DNA from: a virus | Direction: 5' to 3' (one strand) | DNA length: 25,750 nucleotides | Virus record (IMG/VR): IMGVR_UViG_3300021135_000036 | Location: 1-25,750 of that record | Shown: positions 14,889 to 22,175 of the stretch, in pieces | Layout: every line of letters begins with the position of its first letter | Position numbering within the stretch: the stretch's first letter is position 1 | Made by a program: the position numbers and the translations under genes | The notes under the pieces: generated by a model | Told to the model about the DNA's origin: nothing | The model's database searches: none | What the model saw: the letters and a program-made list of their open reading frames with translations, nothing else

Positions 14889-16385
14889 TTAACATTGAGA
14901 AACACATATTGCAGGTGCCGGATTAGAAGCACATGCAGGTTGTGATTTAGAAGGACAAGCAGGACACTGAACTGAACAAAGTCTTGTACAAGCTGAACAA
15001 GATGTGTTATGTTCTACTAATGCAAAATTATTATTATTAGTAGTATCTTGAACAATCCATAAGTGATCATTTTCAACAGTAAAAGCCCAACCTGTGAAAA
15101 AATCCGTTGTAAGTGTAATTGATTGAACTTCCTTTGTGGTATCAAATACAATTGAACTTGTTGCATCTTCTAATGCAATTAATTTATCACCAGCCTTTAA
15201 TAAATCCGCTCTTTGCCATCTAATATCATTATTTATATCACATAAAAAATTAACAAATTGACCATCTGACCAAGTACTACCATCCGTAAATGTTATTGTA
15301 ATTAATCTATTCAAAGTATTTACATATTCAACTCCTAAAACTTTATCCTCAGTATATGAAACACCTGAATTAAAGTCATTCAATGTCATATTAAAATCAC
15401 CAAATTCATTTGTAACCTCAATTCCATTAGGATTTGGTATTTTGATTGTTTTTAACATTGTACCTACTTGAATTTGGTCAGGTGAAGCCCAAGTACCATC
15501 TGCCAATAATAATTTATCGGTATTTCTAACCTTTGGATAACCATCATAATCCATTTGTTTAGTTAAATATTTGTTTCTATCTATACTATTTAAAACTAAA
15601 GTTGTAGGATCATAAGATGGAGTTTCAGTAACTGCATTACCACCAATTGCAGTATATTGCCCAATACTAAAAGATTCCAATGTTGGTGGATAAAGAATAT
15701 TATAACTTCTAATAGCTTGAATATGTGTTCCGTTATATAATTTGTTAGGATTGAATATATATGGAACTAAAAGTGCTTCATTACTAACATTCTCAGAAAT
15801 TACCATATCTAGTTCAGTTAAATTTGTTATTTTAAATAATTTTGGGTAAACATTAAAATCATAACTTGGATATCTAGATTTAAGTATAAAATTTGGATGA
15901 ACACCATTATCAGGTAATTCAGTAATTGTATTTACTAATGTATTAGTTGAATCAATTAAAGCATAGGGTAAACCAAATGTTTCATTAGATATTAATTCTA
16001 CAAAATTGAATTTATCTGCACAATATGAATCATCAATAATAGCCGTAGTATCATACGCACTTCTAATAATTAAAACATCATCACCATCTTCAACATATGG
16101 TACGGTTAATGCGTTACCACCAACATTATAAAATGTATAAGATATATTTAAAGTTTCACAAAAAGTTTTCAATTCAGTATCTAACTCCATTAAACTTCCA
16201 ATATAAACAATACTTGTGAATCCTCTATCTGATATAAATGATTGTAAATGTGAAAAATCAAATACATCTTCTGTGTTTTCTACTTTGTCATTTACATTTA
16301 AAGTTATATTAGTATTTACTTCTAAAATCTTTAAATCTCCATTGGAATCATACATAAAGTCAGATCCTATTAAAACTGTTCTCAT
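14889..16385 (-). CDS. Hint-like domain protein with ATP-grasp-like N-terminus and eight-Cys C-terminal tail
   Basis: The 498-aa protein opens with SDFMYDSNGDLKILEVNTN (residues 8-26), which looks like the closing strand pair of ATP-grasp enzymes. FILKSRYPSYDF (166-177) and ALLVPYI (204-210) resemble other ATP-grasp strands, but the order is permuted. Residues about 289-460 look like a Hint/intein fold: TDKLLLADGTWASPDQIQVG (block A), ITITFTDGSTWSDGQFVNF (block B-like), then GWAFTVENDHLWIV and ALVEHN (blocks F and G, ending His459-Asn460). The block A Cys and block B His are absent. Residues 461-498 contain eight cysteines (463, 466, 470, 474, 477, 485, 494, 498). The late motif at 16401-16408 lies 15 nt upstream. 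Function unknown; processing at Asn460 is a hypothesis. Confidence 0.75.
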   Translation of the reverse strand: MRTVLIGSDFMYDSNGDLKILEVNTNITLNVNDKVENTEDVFDFSHLQSFISDRGFTSIVYIGSLMELDTELKTFCETLNISYTFYNVGGNALTVPYVEDGDDVLIIRSAYDTTAIIDDSYCADKFNFVELISNETFGLPYALIDSTNTLVNTITELPDNGVHPNFILKSRYPSYDFNVYPKLFKITNLTELDMVISENVSNEALLVPYIFNPNKLYNGTHIQAIRSYNILYPPTLESFSIGQYTAIGGNAVTETPSYDPTTLVLNSIDRNKYLTKQMDYDGYPKVRNTDKLLLADGTWASPDQIQVGTMLKTIKIPNPNGIEVTNEFGDFNMTLNDFNSGVSYTEDKVLGVEYVNTLNRLITITFTDGSTWSDGQFVNFLCDINNDIRWQRADLLKAGDKLIALEDATSSIVFDTTKEVQSITLTTDFFTGWAFTVENDHLWIVQDTTNNNNFALVEHNTSCSACTRLCSVQCPACPSKSQPACASNPAPAICVSQC

Positions 16386-16400
16386 ATTTTTCTATTTTAA

Positions 16401-16408
16401 TATAAATA
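16401..16408 (-). promoter_or_regulatory. Late-type promoter motif TATTTATA
   Basis: In the 111-nt AT-rich gap between two oxygenase-cassette genes the coding strand reads GTATATTTATATT, 15 nt before the ATG at 16385. It shares the ATATTTAT core with four other sites. Confidence 0.5.
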
Positions 16409-16496
16409 TACTAAATTAATATTAATTAACAAAATTTAAATCATATATTTGGGTTTAGGTTTGTATTTAATATTAATCAAATTTTTGGATTATTTT

Positions 16497-16973
16497 TTAT
16501 AGTAGAGTATTATATTTTTTTTGTTTTTGTACAAGAAAAGTATACAGGCTAAATCTTCGTCCTGTACTAAGCCTTTCCACCTCATGTAATACTGCTTTTT
16601 TTATTTTTATTGTTAATCCTATGTTGGGTTTAATTTTATGTTTTATTTTATTTTCATAATATATAAAATCACCTCCAATAAAATCATCGTTTATATATGT
16701 TACATAACTTAAATCACTTTCATCAAAATGTATATTATCTATTTGTGTACTTGTAGTAATAACATTAAGGCCGGTTTCTTTAATATCATACAGACCACCT
16801 TCGGTTATAATACTATAATAATTTTTAAGCTTGTTAATATCAATCTTTAATGAATCATAATATTGTTTTGGATCTTTGAAATTTGTTTGATATATCCAAT
16901 TTTCTTCGTTTTTTATTAATAAATTAAGATAATTGATTTCATCGGTATTAAGTAAATTGTAAAGTTTTTCCAT
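16497..16973 (-). CDS. 2OG-Fe(II) oxygenase, prolyl-4-hydroxylase-like
   Basis: The 158-aa protein keeps the full triad: His82 and Asp84 (NIHFDES), His130 (VLHEV), and Arg139/Arg140 (GRRFSLYTFL) for 2OG. The core YVTYINDDFIGGDFIYYEN matches the paralogs at 12793 and 17496. It is short for the family but holds the whole beta-helix core; the N-terminus is a helical cap. It is the last gene before the late motif of the Hint gene, and starts 1 nt after the next oxygenase. Confidence 0.87.
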   Translation of the reverse strand: MEKLYNLLNTDEINYLNLLIKNEENWIYQTNFKDPKQYYDSLKIDINKLKNYYSIITEGGLYDIKETGLNVITTSTQIDNIHFDESDLSYVTYINDDFIGGDFIYYENKIKHKIKPNIGLTIKIKKAVLHEVERLSTGRRFSLYTFLVQKQKKYNTLL

Positions 16974-16974
16974 T

Positions 16975-17499
16975 TTACATTAAATTTTTTTTCTCATCGG
17001 TTAAAAAAAACTGTAAACTAACTCTATAATCTGCACCAATGTTAATAGTAGAAACACAATGATTAATTGGGGTTTTTTGTAAAACACCTAAATTTTTTGC
17101 TGGTTTAATTGCTGATATATTTTCATCATCTTTATACATTAAATACCCTCCCCAATTGTCTTCCCATTTTTCGTTTAAATATATTGTTAATGCTGCTTTA
17201 CAATGTGGATCAGAGTGCCATGTTATATAACTTAATGGTGGTAATAAATGAACAACACCTGAATTTACAAAGTAAGGTATTTTTTTTTCAATTTCCTTTT
17301 TAACAGTTTTGAAGATGGTTAAATCTGATGAATCAAAACTATATCGTGCTATCAACCCACTAGTATTAACTAAATTTTTATCCCATGATAAATTTGTAAT
17401 AAATTGTGTTGATTTATTTGTGCGTAAATCATCCACATAATTTTTTATTTGAGTGTACACTTCATCATCAAAAAAAGATTCAAATTTTGTTATATTCAT
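16975..17499 (-). CDS. 2OG-Fe(II) oxygenase, WGG-type
   Basis: The 174-aa protein has His95 and Asp97 in ITWHSDPHCKAALTIYLNE, the segment EDNWGGYLMYKDD (113-125), His147 (NHCVS) and Arg159 in DYRVSLQFFL. The W-G-G and H-x-D spacing put it in a different branch from the three P4H-like paralogs around it, closer to Ofd1/PHD-type or phage 2OG proteins. A target residue or sugar cannot be named. Its ATG overlaps the stop of the upstream oxygenase by 4 nt. Confidence 0.87.
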   Translation of the reverse strand: MNITKFESFFDDEVYTQIKNYVDDLRTNKSTQFITNLSWDKNLVNTSGLIARYSFDSSDLTIFKTVKKEIEKKIPYFVNSGVVHLLPPLSYITWHSDPHCKAALTIYLNEKWEDNWGGYLMYKDDENISAIKPAKNLGVLQKTPINHCVSTINIGADYRVSLQFFLTDEKKNLM

Positions 17500-18047
17500 A
17501 TTATATTATTTTTTTTCAATTTACTATATTTCGGCCAATTATTTAATGAATATCTACAACCTTGCAATACTGGATTTACCTTATGTAAAATTGATGATTC
17601 AAAAATAAAAATACTACCTTTCTTTTTTGGTAAGATATATTCATTATTATTTATTTTATAACAAAATTCTCCACCTTCATAATCATCATTCAATTGATAA
17701 ACAACTGTAATCGATGCTCCATTTTCTATTTCAGCGGTATCAATATGATAATTTAAAAAATTTTTTTCATTATATTGGTTAAAAAGATATGGATCCAATT
17801 TATCATAAATCAGACCAGAATAAATTTTACATTCATTTATTATTTTTAAAATTCTTTCTCCAATGTTGTTAAATTCTTCATTTACAAATTTTATTCCTTT
17901 TCTTTTATTAAATGAATAATCAATAAAATTTTGACCAGTTGAGGGTTCATAAGTCTTTATAAATTCCAAATTCAATGATTTTCCATGATTGATGATTTTA
18001 TCACATTCATCGGCCGTTATTATTTCTTCAATAAATTTAGTATACAT
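17496..18047 (-). CDS. 2OG-Fe(II) oxygenase, prolyl-4-hydroxylase-like
   Basis: The 183-aa protein has an N-terminal helical cap (IEEIITADECDKIINHGKSL), typical of P4H-like proteins. The triad is His101 and Asp103 (LNYHIDTAE) and His155 (ILHKV), with 2OG-binding Arg165 (GCRYSLNNWP). The central TVVYQLNDDYEGGEFCYKI fits the family core. The C-terminus is Lys-rich. It overlaps the next oxygenase by 4 nt and follows the GT2 gene by one base. Confidence 0.88.
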   Translation of the reverse strand: MYTKFIEEIITADECDKIINHGKSLNLEFIKTYEPSTGQNFIDYSFNKRKGIKFVNEEFNNIGERILKIINECKIYSGLIYDKLDPYLFNQYNEKNFLNYHIDTAEIENGASITVVYQLNDDYEGGEFCYKINNNEYILPKKKGSIFIFESSILHKVNPVLQGCRYSLNNWPKYSKLKKNNII

Positions 18048-18048
18048 A

Positions 18049-18675
18049 TTATATTAATTTAGATGATTTCTCAATTTTATATCTTTTATATGGGTCCATA
18101 GTTTCACCACTTTTATTCAAATATAGATAAATAAATTCATCTATATAGTATTCTGTCTTTAAATATGGTATGATATCTCTCATAAAAAACCAATCTTCAC
18201 TATGATTCATATTATAAAATTTGATTTTTTTTGCAATATCAGATTTAATAACACTTTTTTGATCGGGAGTTGAGAATATTTTACTATCCTCATAATCAAT
18301 TACAGGTGGATTATTTTTAATTGAAACAAACTTATGAAAATATTGTAATTTACCCCATTGCTCAATGTTACAATAATTATTAAATGATATTACATCACAT
18401 TCACTTTCTATACCTTTCATTATTTTACTTATACCATCAGCTGAAATCCAATCATCATCATCCCATTGTACAACATATTTACCTTTTGCTAATTGATTTA
18501 GTTTATTTCGTTTTTCACCAATAAATAATTCTTCATCATCTACCAAACTAATAATTTCAATTTGCTCACCATATGGTTCTGATTGTTTTTTTAGTTCATT
18601 ATACAATTCTTCAAATAAGTATTTTCTATTTTTTATCGTTGGTATTGCTATTGTTAATAAAACTTCTTTTGTCAT
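18049..18675 (-). CDS. Glycosyltransferase family 2, second copy of a duplicated pair
   Basis: The 208-aa protein starts LLTIAIPTIKNRKYLFEELY, then IEIISLVDDEELFIGEKRNKLNQL, and has the metal/donor motif VVQWDDDDW (Asp72-75). The C-terminal HSEDWFFMRDIIPYLKTEYYI matches the usual ED acceptor/base region. It aligns along most of its length with the product at 19049, for example GEKR-KLNQ-A-GKYVV-WDDDDW, GIESECDVIS and the C-terminal PYLKTEY. The two are products of duplication, with a SET-domain gene between them. It overlaps that SET gene stop by 4 nt. Confidence 0.9.
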   Translation of the reverse strand: MTKEVLLTIAIPTIKNRKYLFEELYNELKKQSEPYGEQIEIISLVDDEELFIGEKRNKLNQLAKGKYVVQWDDDDWISADGISKIMKGIESECDVISFNNYCNIEQWGKLQYFHKFVSIKNNPPVIDYEDSKIFSTPDQKSVIKSDIAKKIKFYNMNHSEDWFFMRDIIPYLKTEYYIDEFIYLYLNKSGETMDPYKRYKIEKSSKLI

Positions 18676-19049
18676 AGTAATCTTTTTTTTCTAGATTTTA
18701 AATATAAATCACCATAATTGTGTGTTAATTCTTCATTAGGTAAAATATCTTTTAAACTCTCAAAAAAAATTATTTGTTTATTATCAGTTAAATTCCATAT
18801 TAAGTTGGGTTCTGAGCTATGATTATAAATTGAACCAAACCCAAATGGTAAAAAATATACATTTTCATTTTTGTTATGAAAAATATAATCATATGTAGGA
18901 TTCGATGTATTATAAACACCCATGATTAAGCAATAGCAATTTTCTACAATCGTATTTTTTGGAATAAATTCTTTAGTAAAAACACCATATCCTTTATTTT
19001 CATCTATATATTTTACATATAAATTATATGAAATTTCAATTATATCCAT
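18672..19049 (-). CDS. SET-domain protein (protein lysine methyltransferase-like)
   Basis: The 125-aa protein has SET-domain landmarks: GYGVFTKEFIPKNTIVE (20-36) at the start of the fold, the SAM-binding NHSSEPN (76-82, family NHS-x-x-PN) and EELTHNYGDLY (106-116, family GEEL-x-x-Y with the active-site Tyr112). The pattern is that of a minimal, free-standing SET domain, as in vSET-like enzymes that methylate protein lysines. No pre-SET or post-SET cysteines are present. It is inserted between two duplicated GT2 genes, with 1-nt and 4-nt overlaps. The target could be a phage virion or host protein; nothing in the sequence fixes it. Confidence 0.85.
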   Translation of the reverse strand: MDIIEISYNLYVKYIDENKGYGVFTKEFIPKNTIVENCYCLIMGVYNTSNPTYDYIFHNKNENVYFLPFGFGSIYNHSSEPNLIWNLTDNKQIIFFESLKDILPNEELTHNYGDLYLKSRKKRLL

Positions 19050-19690
19050 TATAATAATTTATTAACTTTATTTAAATTGAAACCATCTCTCAAATTATAT
19101 CTTTTTTGTAAATCAAAAGATTCACCACTTCTGTTTAGAATTTGATAAATATCTTCATCTATTTTATATTCTGTTTTTAAATATGGTAGTACATCAAATT
19201 TAAAAAAATATTCTTCACTATAAGATGTATCTCTAAATGGCACTTTTACTAAAATTTCTTTTTTTATGGGATTTTTTGGATCAGGGGTTACATAAAGTAG
19301 TTTTTCTTCTTTATTCCATTCGTTTATAAAAGTAATAGATACTTTTCTATTATATTCAGATGGATCATTTCTTTCATATCCAATATTACAGGAATAGTTA
19401 TATGAAATTACATCACATTCACTTTCTATACCCTGCATAATCAAGTTTATACCATTAGGATGAATCCAATCATCATCATCCCAATGTACCACATATTTAC
19501 CAGTGGCCATTTGATTTAATTTTGTTCTTTTTTCACCAATAGACATTTCTTTATTATCACATAATGAAATAATTTCTATTTTATTACCATACGGTTTTGA
19601 TTGTTTTTTTAATTCTTTGTATAACTCATTAAAACAATTTTTTCTATTTTCAACAGTTGGTATTGCTATTGTTAGTAATACTTTTATCAT
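19049..19690 (-). CDS. Glycosyltransferase family 2, first copy of a duplicated pair
   Basis: The 213-aa protein is the sister of the 18049 gene product: LLTIAIPTVENRKNCFNELY, EIISLCDNKEMSIGEKRTKLNQ and VVHWDDDDWIHPNG (Asp71-74), then the C-terminal SEEYFFKFDVLPYLKTEYKI. Near-identical stretches at the DNA level include the codons for GIESECDVIS, showing fairly recent duplication. The middle (about residues 100-140) differs most, which could alter acceptor choice. The start ATG overlaps the upstream oxygenase stop by 4 nt. Confidence 0.9.
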   Translation of the reverse strand: MIKVLLTIAIPTVENRKNCFNELYKELKKQSKPYGNKIEIISLCDNKEMSIGEKRTKLNQMATGKYVVHWDDDDWIHPNGINLIMQGIESECDVISYNYSCNIGYERNDPSEYNRKVSITFINEWNKEEKLLYVTPDPKNPIKKEILVKVPFRDTSYSEEYFFKFDVLPYLKTEYKIDEDIYQILNRSGESFDLQKRYNLRDGFNLNKVNKLL

Positions 19691-20199
19691 ATTAAACTTG
19701 TTTTATTTTTATTACTATGTTTAACCCAAATTACTAATACTTCTCTATTACCATTTTCGACTTCACTAACAGAATGTACTAAATTTGCATTAAATTCTAT
19801 CATATCACCAATTTGTAATGGAATATGTAAATTGTTTAAGAAAAATTGACCACCAGTATAGTTATTTGACAACATAAAAATATATGTCCTAATCGAAGAA
19901 CCAGTATCTACATGTGGTAATGCGGATTGACCCCTTTCGTAATTAATGTAGTGTATATTAGAAATATATTCATTTTTATTTAATGTTATATACTTAGATA
20001 TAATATCAACTAAATCTTTATTATTTAAATCACAAAAAAATGTATGAGCATTAACTAAATCAGTTCGATATGTTTTTTTATCAATTCTTTTATCAAACTT
20101 ATTATATATTGAATCACCAGAATTTTCTGTTCCATTTTGGTAAACATCAAATATTTTGGTAATATCTAATAAATCTATATTATGTATTTTGTAATCCAT
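19687..20199 (-). CDS. 2OG-Fe(II) oxygenase, first gene of the cassette
   Basis: The 170-aa protein has His96 and Asp98 in SALPHVDTGSSIRTYIFML, the GGQF turn (NNYTGGQFFLNN), His142 in NLVHSVSE and Arg152 in NREVLVIWV. The HVDTGS form and the short GDMIEFNANLVHSV segment resemble PiuC/HxD-type hydroxylases more than the P4H-like paralogs. It begins the cassette transcript, 42 nt after the late-type motif at 20242-20249, and couples by 4 nt to the GT2 gene. Confidence 0.86.
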   Translation of the reverse strand: MDYKIHNIDLLDITKIFDVYQNGTENSGDSIYNKFDKRIDKKTYRTDLVNAHTFFCDLNNKDLVDIISKYITLNKNEYISNIHYINYERGQSALPHVDTGSSIRTYIFMLSNNYTGGQFFLNNLHIPLQIGDMIEFNANLVHSVSEVENGNREVLVIWVKHSNKNKTSLI

Positions 20200-20241
20200 T
20201 TTAAATTATCGTAACTTTTTTTATAACATTTTTATTATACC

Positions 20242-20249
20242 TATAAATA
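20242..20249 (-). promoter_or_regulatory. Late-type promoter motif TATTTATA before the oxygenase cassette
   Basis: In the 58-nt gap the coding strand reads AATATATTTATAGG, 42 nt before the ATG of the first oxygenase. It shares the ATATTTAT core with four other sites. Confidence 0.5.
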
Positions 20250-20257
20250 TATTAAAT

Positions 20258-20611
20258 TTACTTTTTAGTTTTTCTCTTTGTATATTTTCTCTTAGGTTTT
20301 AGTTGGGGAGGATTATCGATAGTTACGATTAAATCCCTTATACCTATACATTGTTCGTACTCTTCCTTTTGTATGAAGTAATCCATCATCTTATTTAGAA
20401 GGTCCTTATATTCACTCTTATCGATAGTAGCAAACATTTTAGAGTCGGTGAACTTAATAATAGCAACCTCTTCTAAATTATCCTCAACCGCTTGTGTTAG
20501 TATTTGTAAAATCCAAGGATATAACTTATCACCATTTTGGGCTAAATAACTTTGAACTGCCGGTGAGGCACCTTCATCAAAATATTTTCTCCAACTTGTT
20601 TTAGCGTACAT
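20258..20611 (-). CDS. Hypothetical phage protein with basic C-terminal tail
   Basis: From the ATG at 20611 the product has 117 aa, starting MYAKTSWRKYFDEGASPAVQ. It is mainly helical and ends in a strongly basic tail (PKRKYTKRKTKK) that could bind nucleic acid or proteins. An earlier in-frame ATG exists at 20644, but it lies one base from the late-type motif (20646-20653) and could not be inside the mRNA if that motif is the promoter. I therefore prefer 20611. I do not recognise the family. It is the last gene before the oxygenase cassette. Confidence 0.75.
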   Translation of the reverse strand: MYAKTSWRKYFDEGASPAVQSYLAQNGDKLYPWILQILTQAVEDNLEEVAIIKFTDSKMFATIDKSEYKDLLNKMMDYFIQKEEYEQCIGIRDLIVTIDNPPQLKPKRKYTKRKTKK

Positions 20612-20645
20612 ATTTGTAATTTTTAATAACTTATTGGTATCCATA

Positions 20646-20653
20646 TATAAATA
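20646..20653 (-). promoter_or_regulatory. Late-type promoter motif TATTTATA
   Basis: The coding strand reads AATATTTATATATGG, directly after the stop of the 244-aa gene. It argues for the downstream start at 20611. Confidence 0.48.
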
Positions 20654-21388
20654 TTAGTTTCTTTTTACATCTCTCAAATAATCATCCAAATTAGTTACCC
20701 TTTGTGTTACTGGCTTTACTACATCAGTTGATGCGGGTAAATTTGCCAATATAACACTTTGAGAAGCATCGTTTAATTGATATGGTAAGTTAGTATATTT
20801 TCCACTAATCCTAACATTGGTTTCATCAAACAAAAATAATATATGTTGTATTACTGCTTCTTCGTTTATTGAATCCGGATTGTTATTATTGTAAAATTGA
20901 AAATCTAAAGATGTAACGCCGGCTAATTCTAATCTACTACTTACACCGACTGTAGCTGTTGCATTTACTTGTATTTGTGAGCCTGATTGAGAACCACTAA
21001 CTGAACTACTAATTGGAACAGTCGTACCTACATAAGTTATAGTATTGGTTTCTATCTTTGCACCATACTTTCCTTCTATGTATGCAATTGTTTTAGATAA
21101 ATCCATTTCTATTGTAACCAAATCGTTTACGGTATAGTATGGATTATTTTCGTTATAGGCCGTTACTAACCTATCAAATAAATGTTGGGGGATATATGTA
21201 TTACTCCCCAACTTTACTGCGAAATTAATAGATTGAGAAGGACAATTGAATACTTTATAAGTTTCCGTATTAGGGTCAACTGTCTTTAGTTCTATAAAGT
21301 TTTTATCAAACACTCCCTTAAATAAGATTGTATTTGGGTCTTTTCTACTATATGAACCATAATCATTTGTTACTTCTCTACTAAACAT
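20654..21388 (-). CDS. Hypothetical protein, possibly structural
   Basis: This 244-aa protein is rich in Ser, Asn, Thr and beta-type stretches. A low-complexity Ser/Gln/Val segment (ISSSVSGSQSGSQIQVNATA) lies at about residues 126-145, like linkers of virion proteins. The C-terminus ends in RVTNLDDYLRDVKRN. No catalytic motif, signal peptide or membrane segment is visible. The Ser/Thr-rich linker could be an acceptor for glycosylation, which is speculation. It follows the 40-aa basic peptide by 2 nt, in what may be one late transcript. Confidence 0.75.
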   Translation of the reverse strand: MFSREVTNDYGSYSRKDPNTILFKGVFDKNFIELKTVDPNTETYKVFNCPSQSINFAVKLGSNTYIPQHLFDRLVTAYNENNPYYTVNDLVTIEMDLSKTIAYIEGKYGAKIETNTITYVGTTVPISSSVSGSQSGSQIQVNATATVGVSSRLELAGVTSLDFQFYNNNNPDSINEEAVIQHILFLFDETNVRISGKYTNLPYQLNDASQSVILANLPASTDVVKPVTQRVTNLDDYLRDVKRN

Positions 21389-21390
21389 TT

Positions 21391-21513
21391 CTATCTTCCT
21401 TGACCTCTATACTTCTTAGGTTTAGGGGTGTGTTTGTTATAAGATTTCTGAGCGGAACCTCTTTTTCTAACTCCGAATGAAACCTTACGATTGTCTGATG
21501 ATACCTTTGCCAT
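21391..21513 (-). CDS. 40-aa very basic T4-like peptide
   Basis: The short frame encodes MAKVSSDNRKVSFGVRKRGS and twenty further residues ending KPKKYRGQGR. About a third of residues are Lys or Arg. A clear Shine-Dalgarno sequence (AAAAGGAG) precedes the ATG by 8 nt, and a late-type motif variant sits 18 nt upstream. From memory, marine T4-like phages encode a similar short peptide with DNRK-SFG and KKYRGQGR ends, of unknown role. The basic character suggests binding of nucleic acid or of an acidic protein. The next gene starts 2 nt after its stop. Confidence 0.75.
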   Translation of the reverse strand: MAKVSSDNRKVSFGVRKRGSAQKSYNKHTPKPKKYRGQGR

Positions 21514-21531
21514 AATGTTACTCCTTTTAGG

Positions 21532-21539
21532 AATAAATA
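21532..21539 (-). promoter_or_regulatory. Late-type promoter motif variant TATTTATT
   Basis: The coding strand reads CATATATTTATTCC in the 40-nt gap before the 40-aa peptide. It keeps ATATTTAT and differs from the others only in the last base. Confidence 0.42.
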
Positions 21540-21553
21540 TATGGTAACTAGAA

Positions 21554-21754
21554 TTAATCTATCTTTTTAGAAATCTCTTTTAATGTATCAAAGTTAGGTA
21601 CTTGTTCGTTAAACTTCATACCCATAGAAGATAAAATTAATTTAATATCATCAATTGTTTGAACTTTTTCAAAATCAAATTCATACCATTGTATAGGGTT
21701 GTTTACTTCTAACGTTGCTTCTTGCTCCTGTGGAGCTTGTGTTTCTTCACTCAT
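21554..21754 (-). CDS. Small acidic hypothetical protein
   Basis: The 66-aa product starts MSEETQAPQEQEATLEV, a disordered Glu/Gln-rich end. A compact part follows with IQWYEFDFEKVQTIDDIKLI and a helical C-terminus. I recall similar IxWYEFDFE-V-T-DD-K segments in T4-like phages, without known role. It begins one base after the upstream gene's stop and ends 14 nt before the late-type motif at 21532-21539. Confidence 0.72.
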   Translation of the reverse strand: MSEETQAPQEQEATLEVNNPIQWYEFDFEKVQTIDDIKLILSSMGMKFNEQVPNFDTLKEISKKID

Positions 21755-21755
21755 T

Positions 21756-22157
21756 TTATTTTGTTTTTGTTATTTGATTAATCATTTTGTTAAATTCTTG
21801 TCTTTCAATCTTATCTGCGTTATACATTTCAAACTCATCCTTATCTATACCATTACGAACACATATAACGTGATAATCATTTGCCATTTCGGATTTGAAT
21901 ATATCATCCTTTATCTTACTAAAGTCCCAATCACTTAAACTATCTCTGAACCTCATTACAAATATAGGTTTAGGATTGTTTACAATATTAGGTGATGTAT
22001 ATAGGGGTGTTGTAGTTGCACCTGTTATAACTCCGGTTGATGGATAGTATGCAGGATTGTATGTAGTAGTATAATTTGTACCACCTGATATCGTATTCAT
22101 TCCAGATAATCCTGATACTGTTGTTAGTGTTCCTGTTAATAATGTTTTTCTTGCCAT
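21756..22157 (-). CDS. Hypothetical protein with low-complexity N-terminus
   Basis: The 133-aa protein has a Thr/Gly/Ser/Tyr-rich N-terminal half (LTGTLTTVSGLSGMNTISGG and YNPAYYPSTGVITGATTTP). A compact C-terminal part follows, with FVMRFRDSLSDWDFSKIKDD and a stretch ending EFEMYNADKIERQEFNKMI. The first half looks like a flexible or surface-exposed segment; the second is mixed alpha/beta. No enzymatic motif is visible. The 87-nt region upstream contains a C-rich tract on the coding strand (G-quadruplex-like on the plus strand). Confidence 0.72.
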   Translation of the reverse strand: MARKTLLTGTLTTVSGLSGMNTISGGTNYTTTYNPAYYPSTGVITGATTTPLYTSPNIVNNPKPIFVMRFRDSLSDWDFSKIKDDIFKSEMANDYHVICVRNGIDKDEFEMYNADKIERQEFNKMINQITKTK

Positions 22158-22175
22158 AGTTTATAATTTTTAAGT

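Noticed and set aside
18049-19690. The paired GT2 genes as an assembly duplication artefact
   Set aside because: The two copies differ at many codons and in their middle regions, and a different gene lies between them, so a true duplication is more likely.
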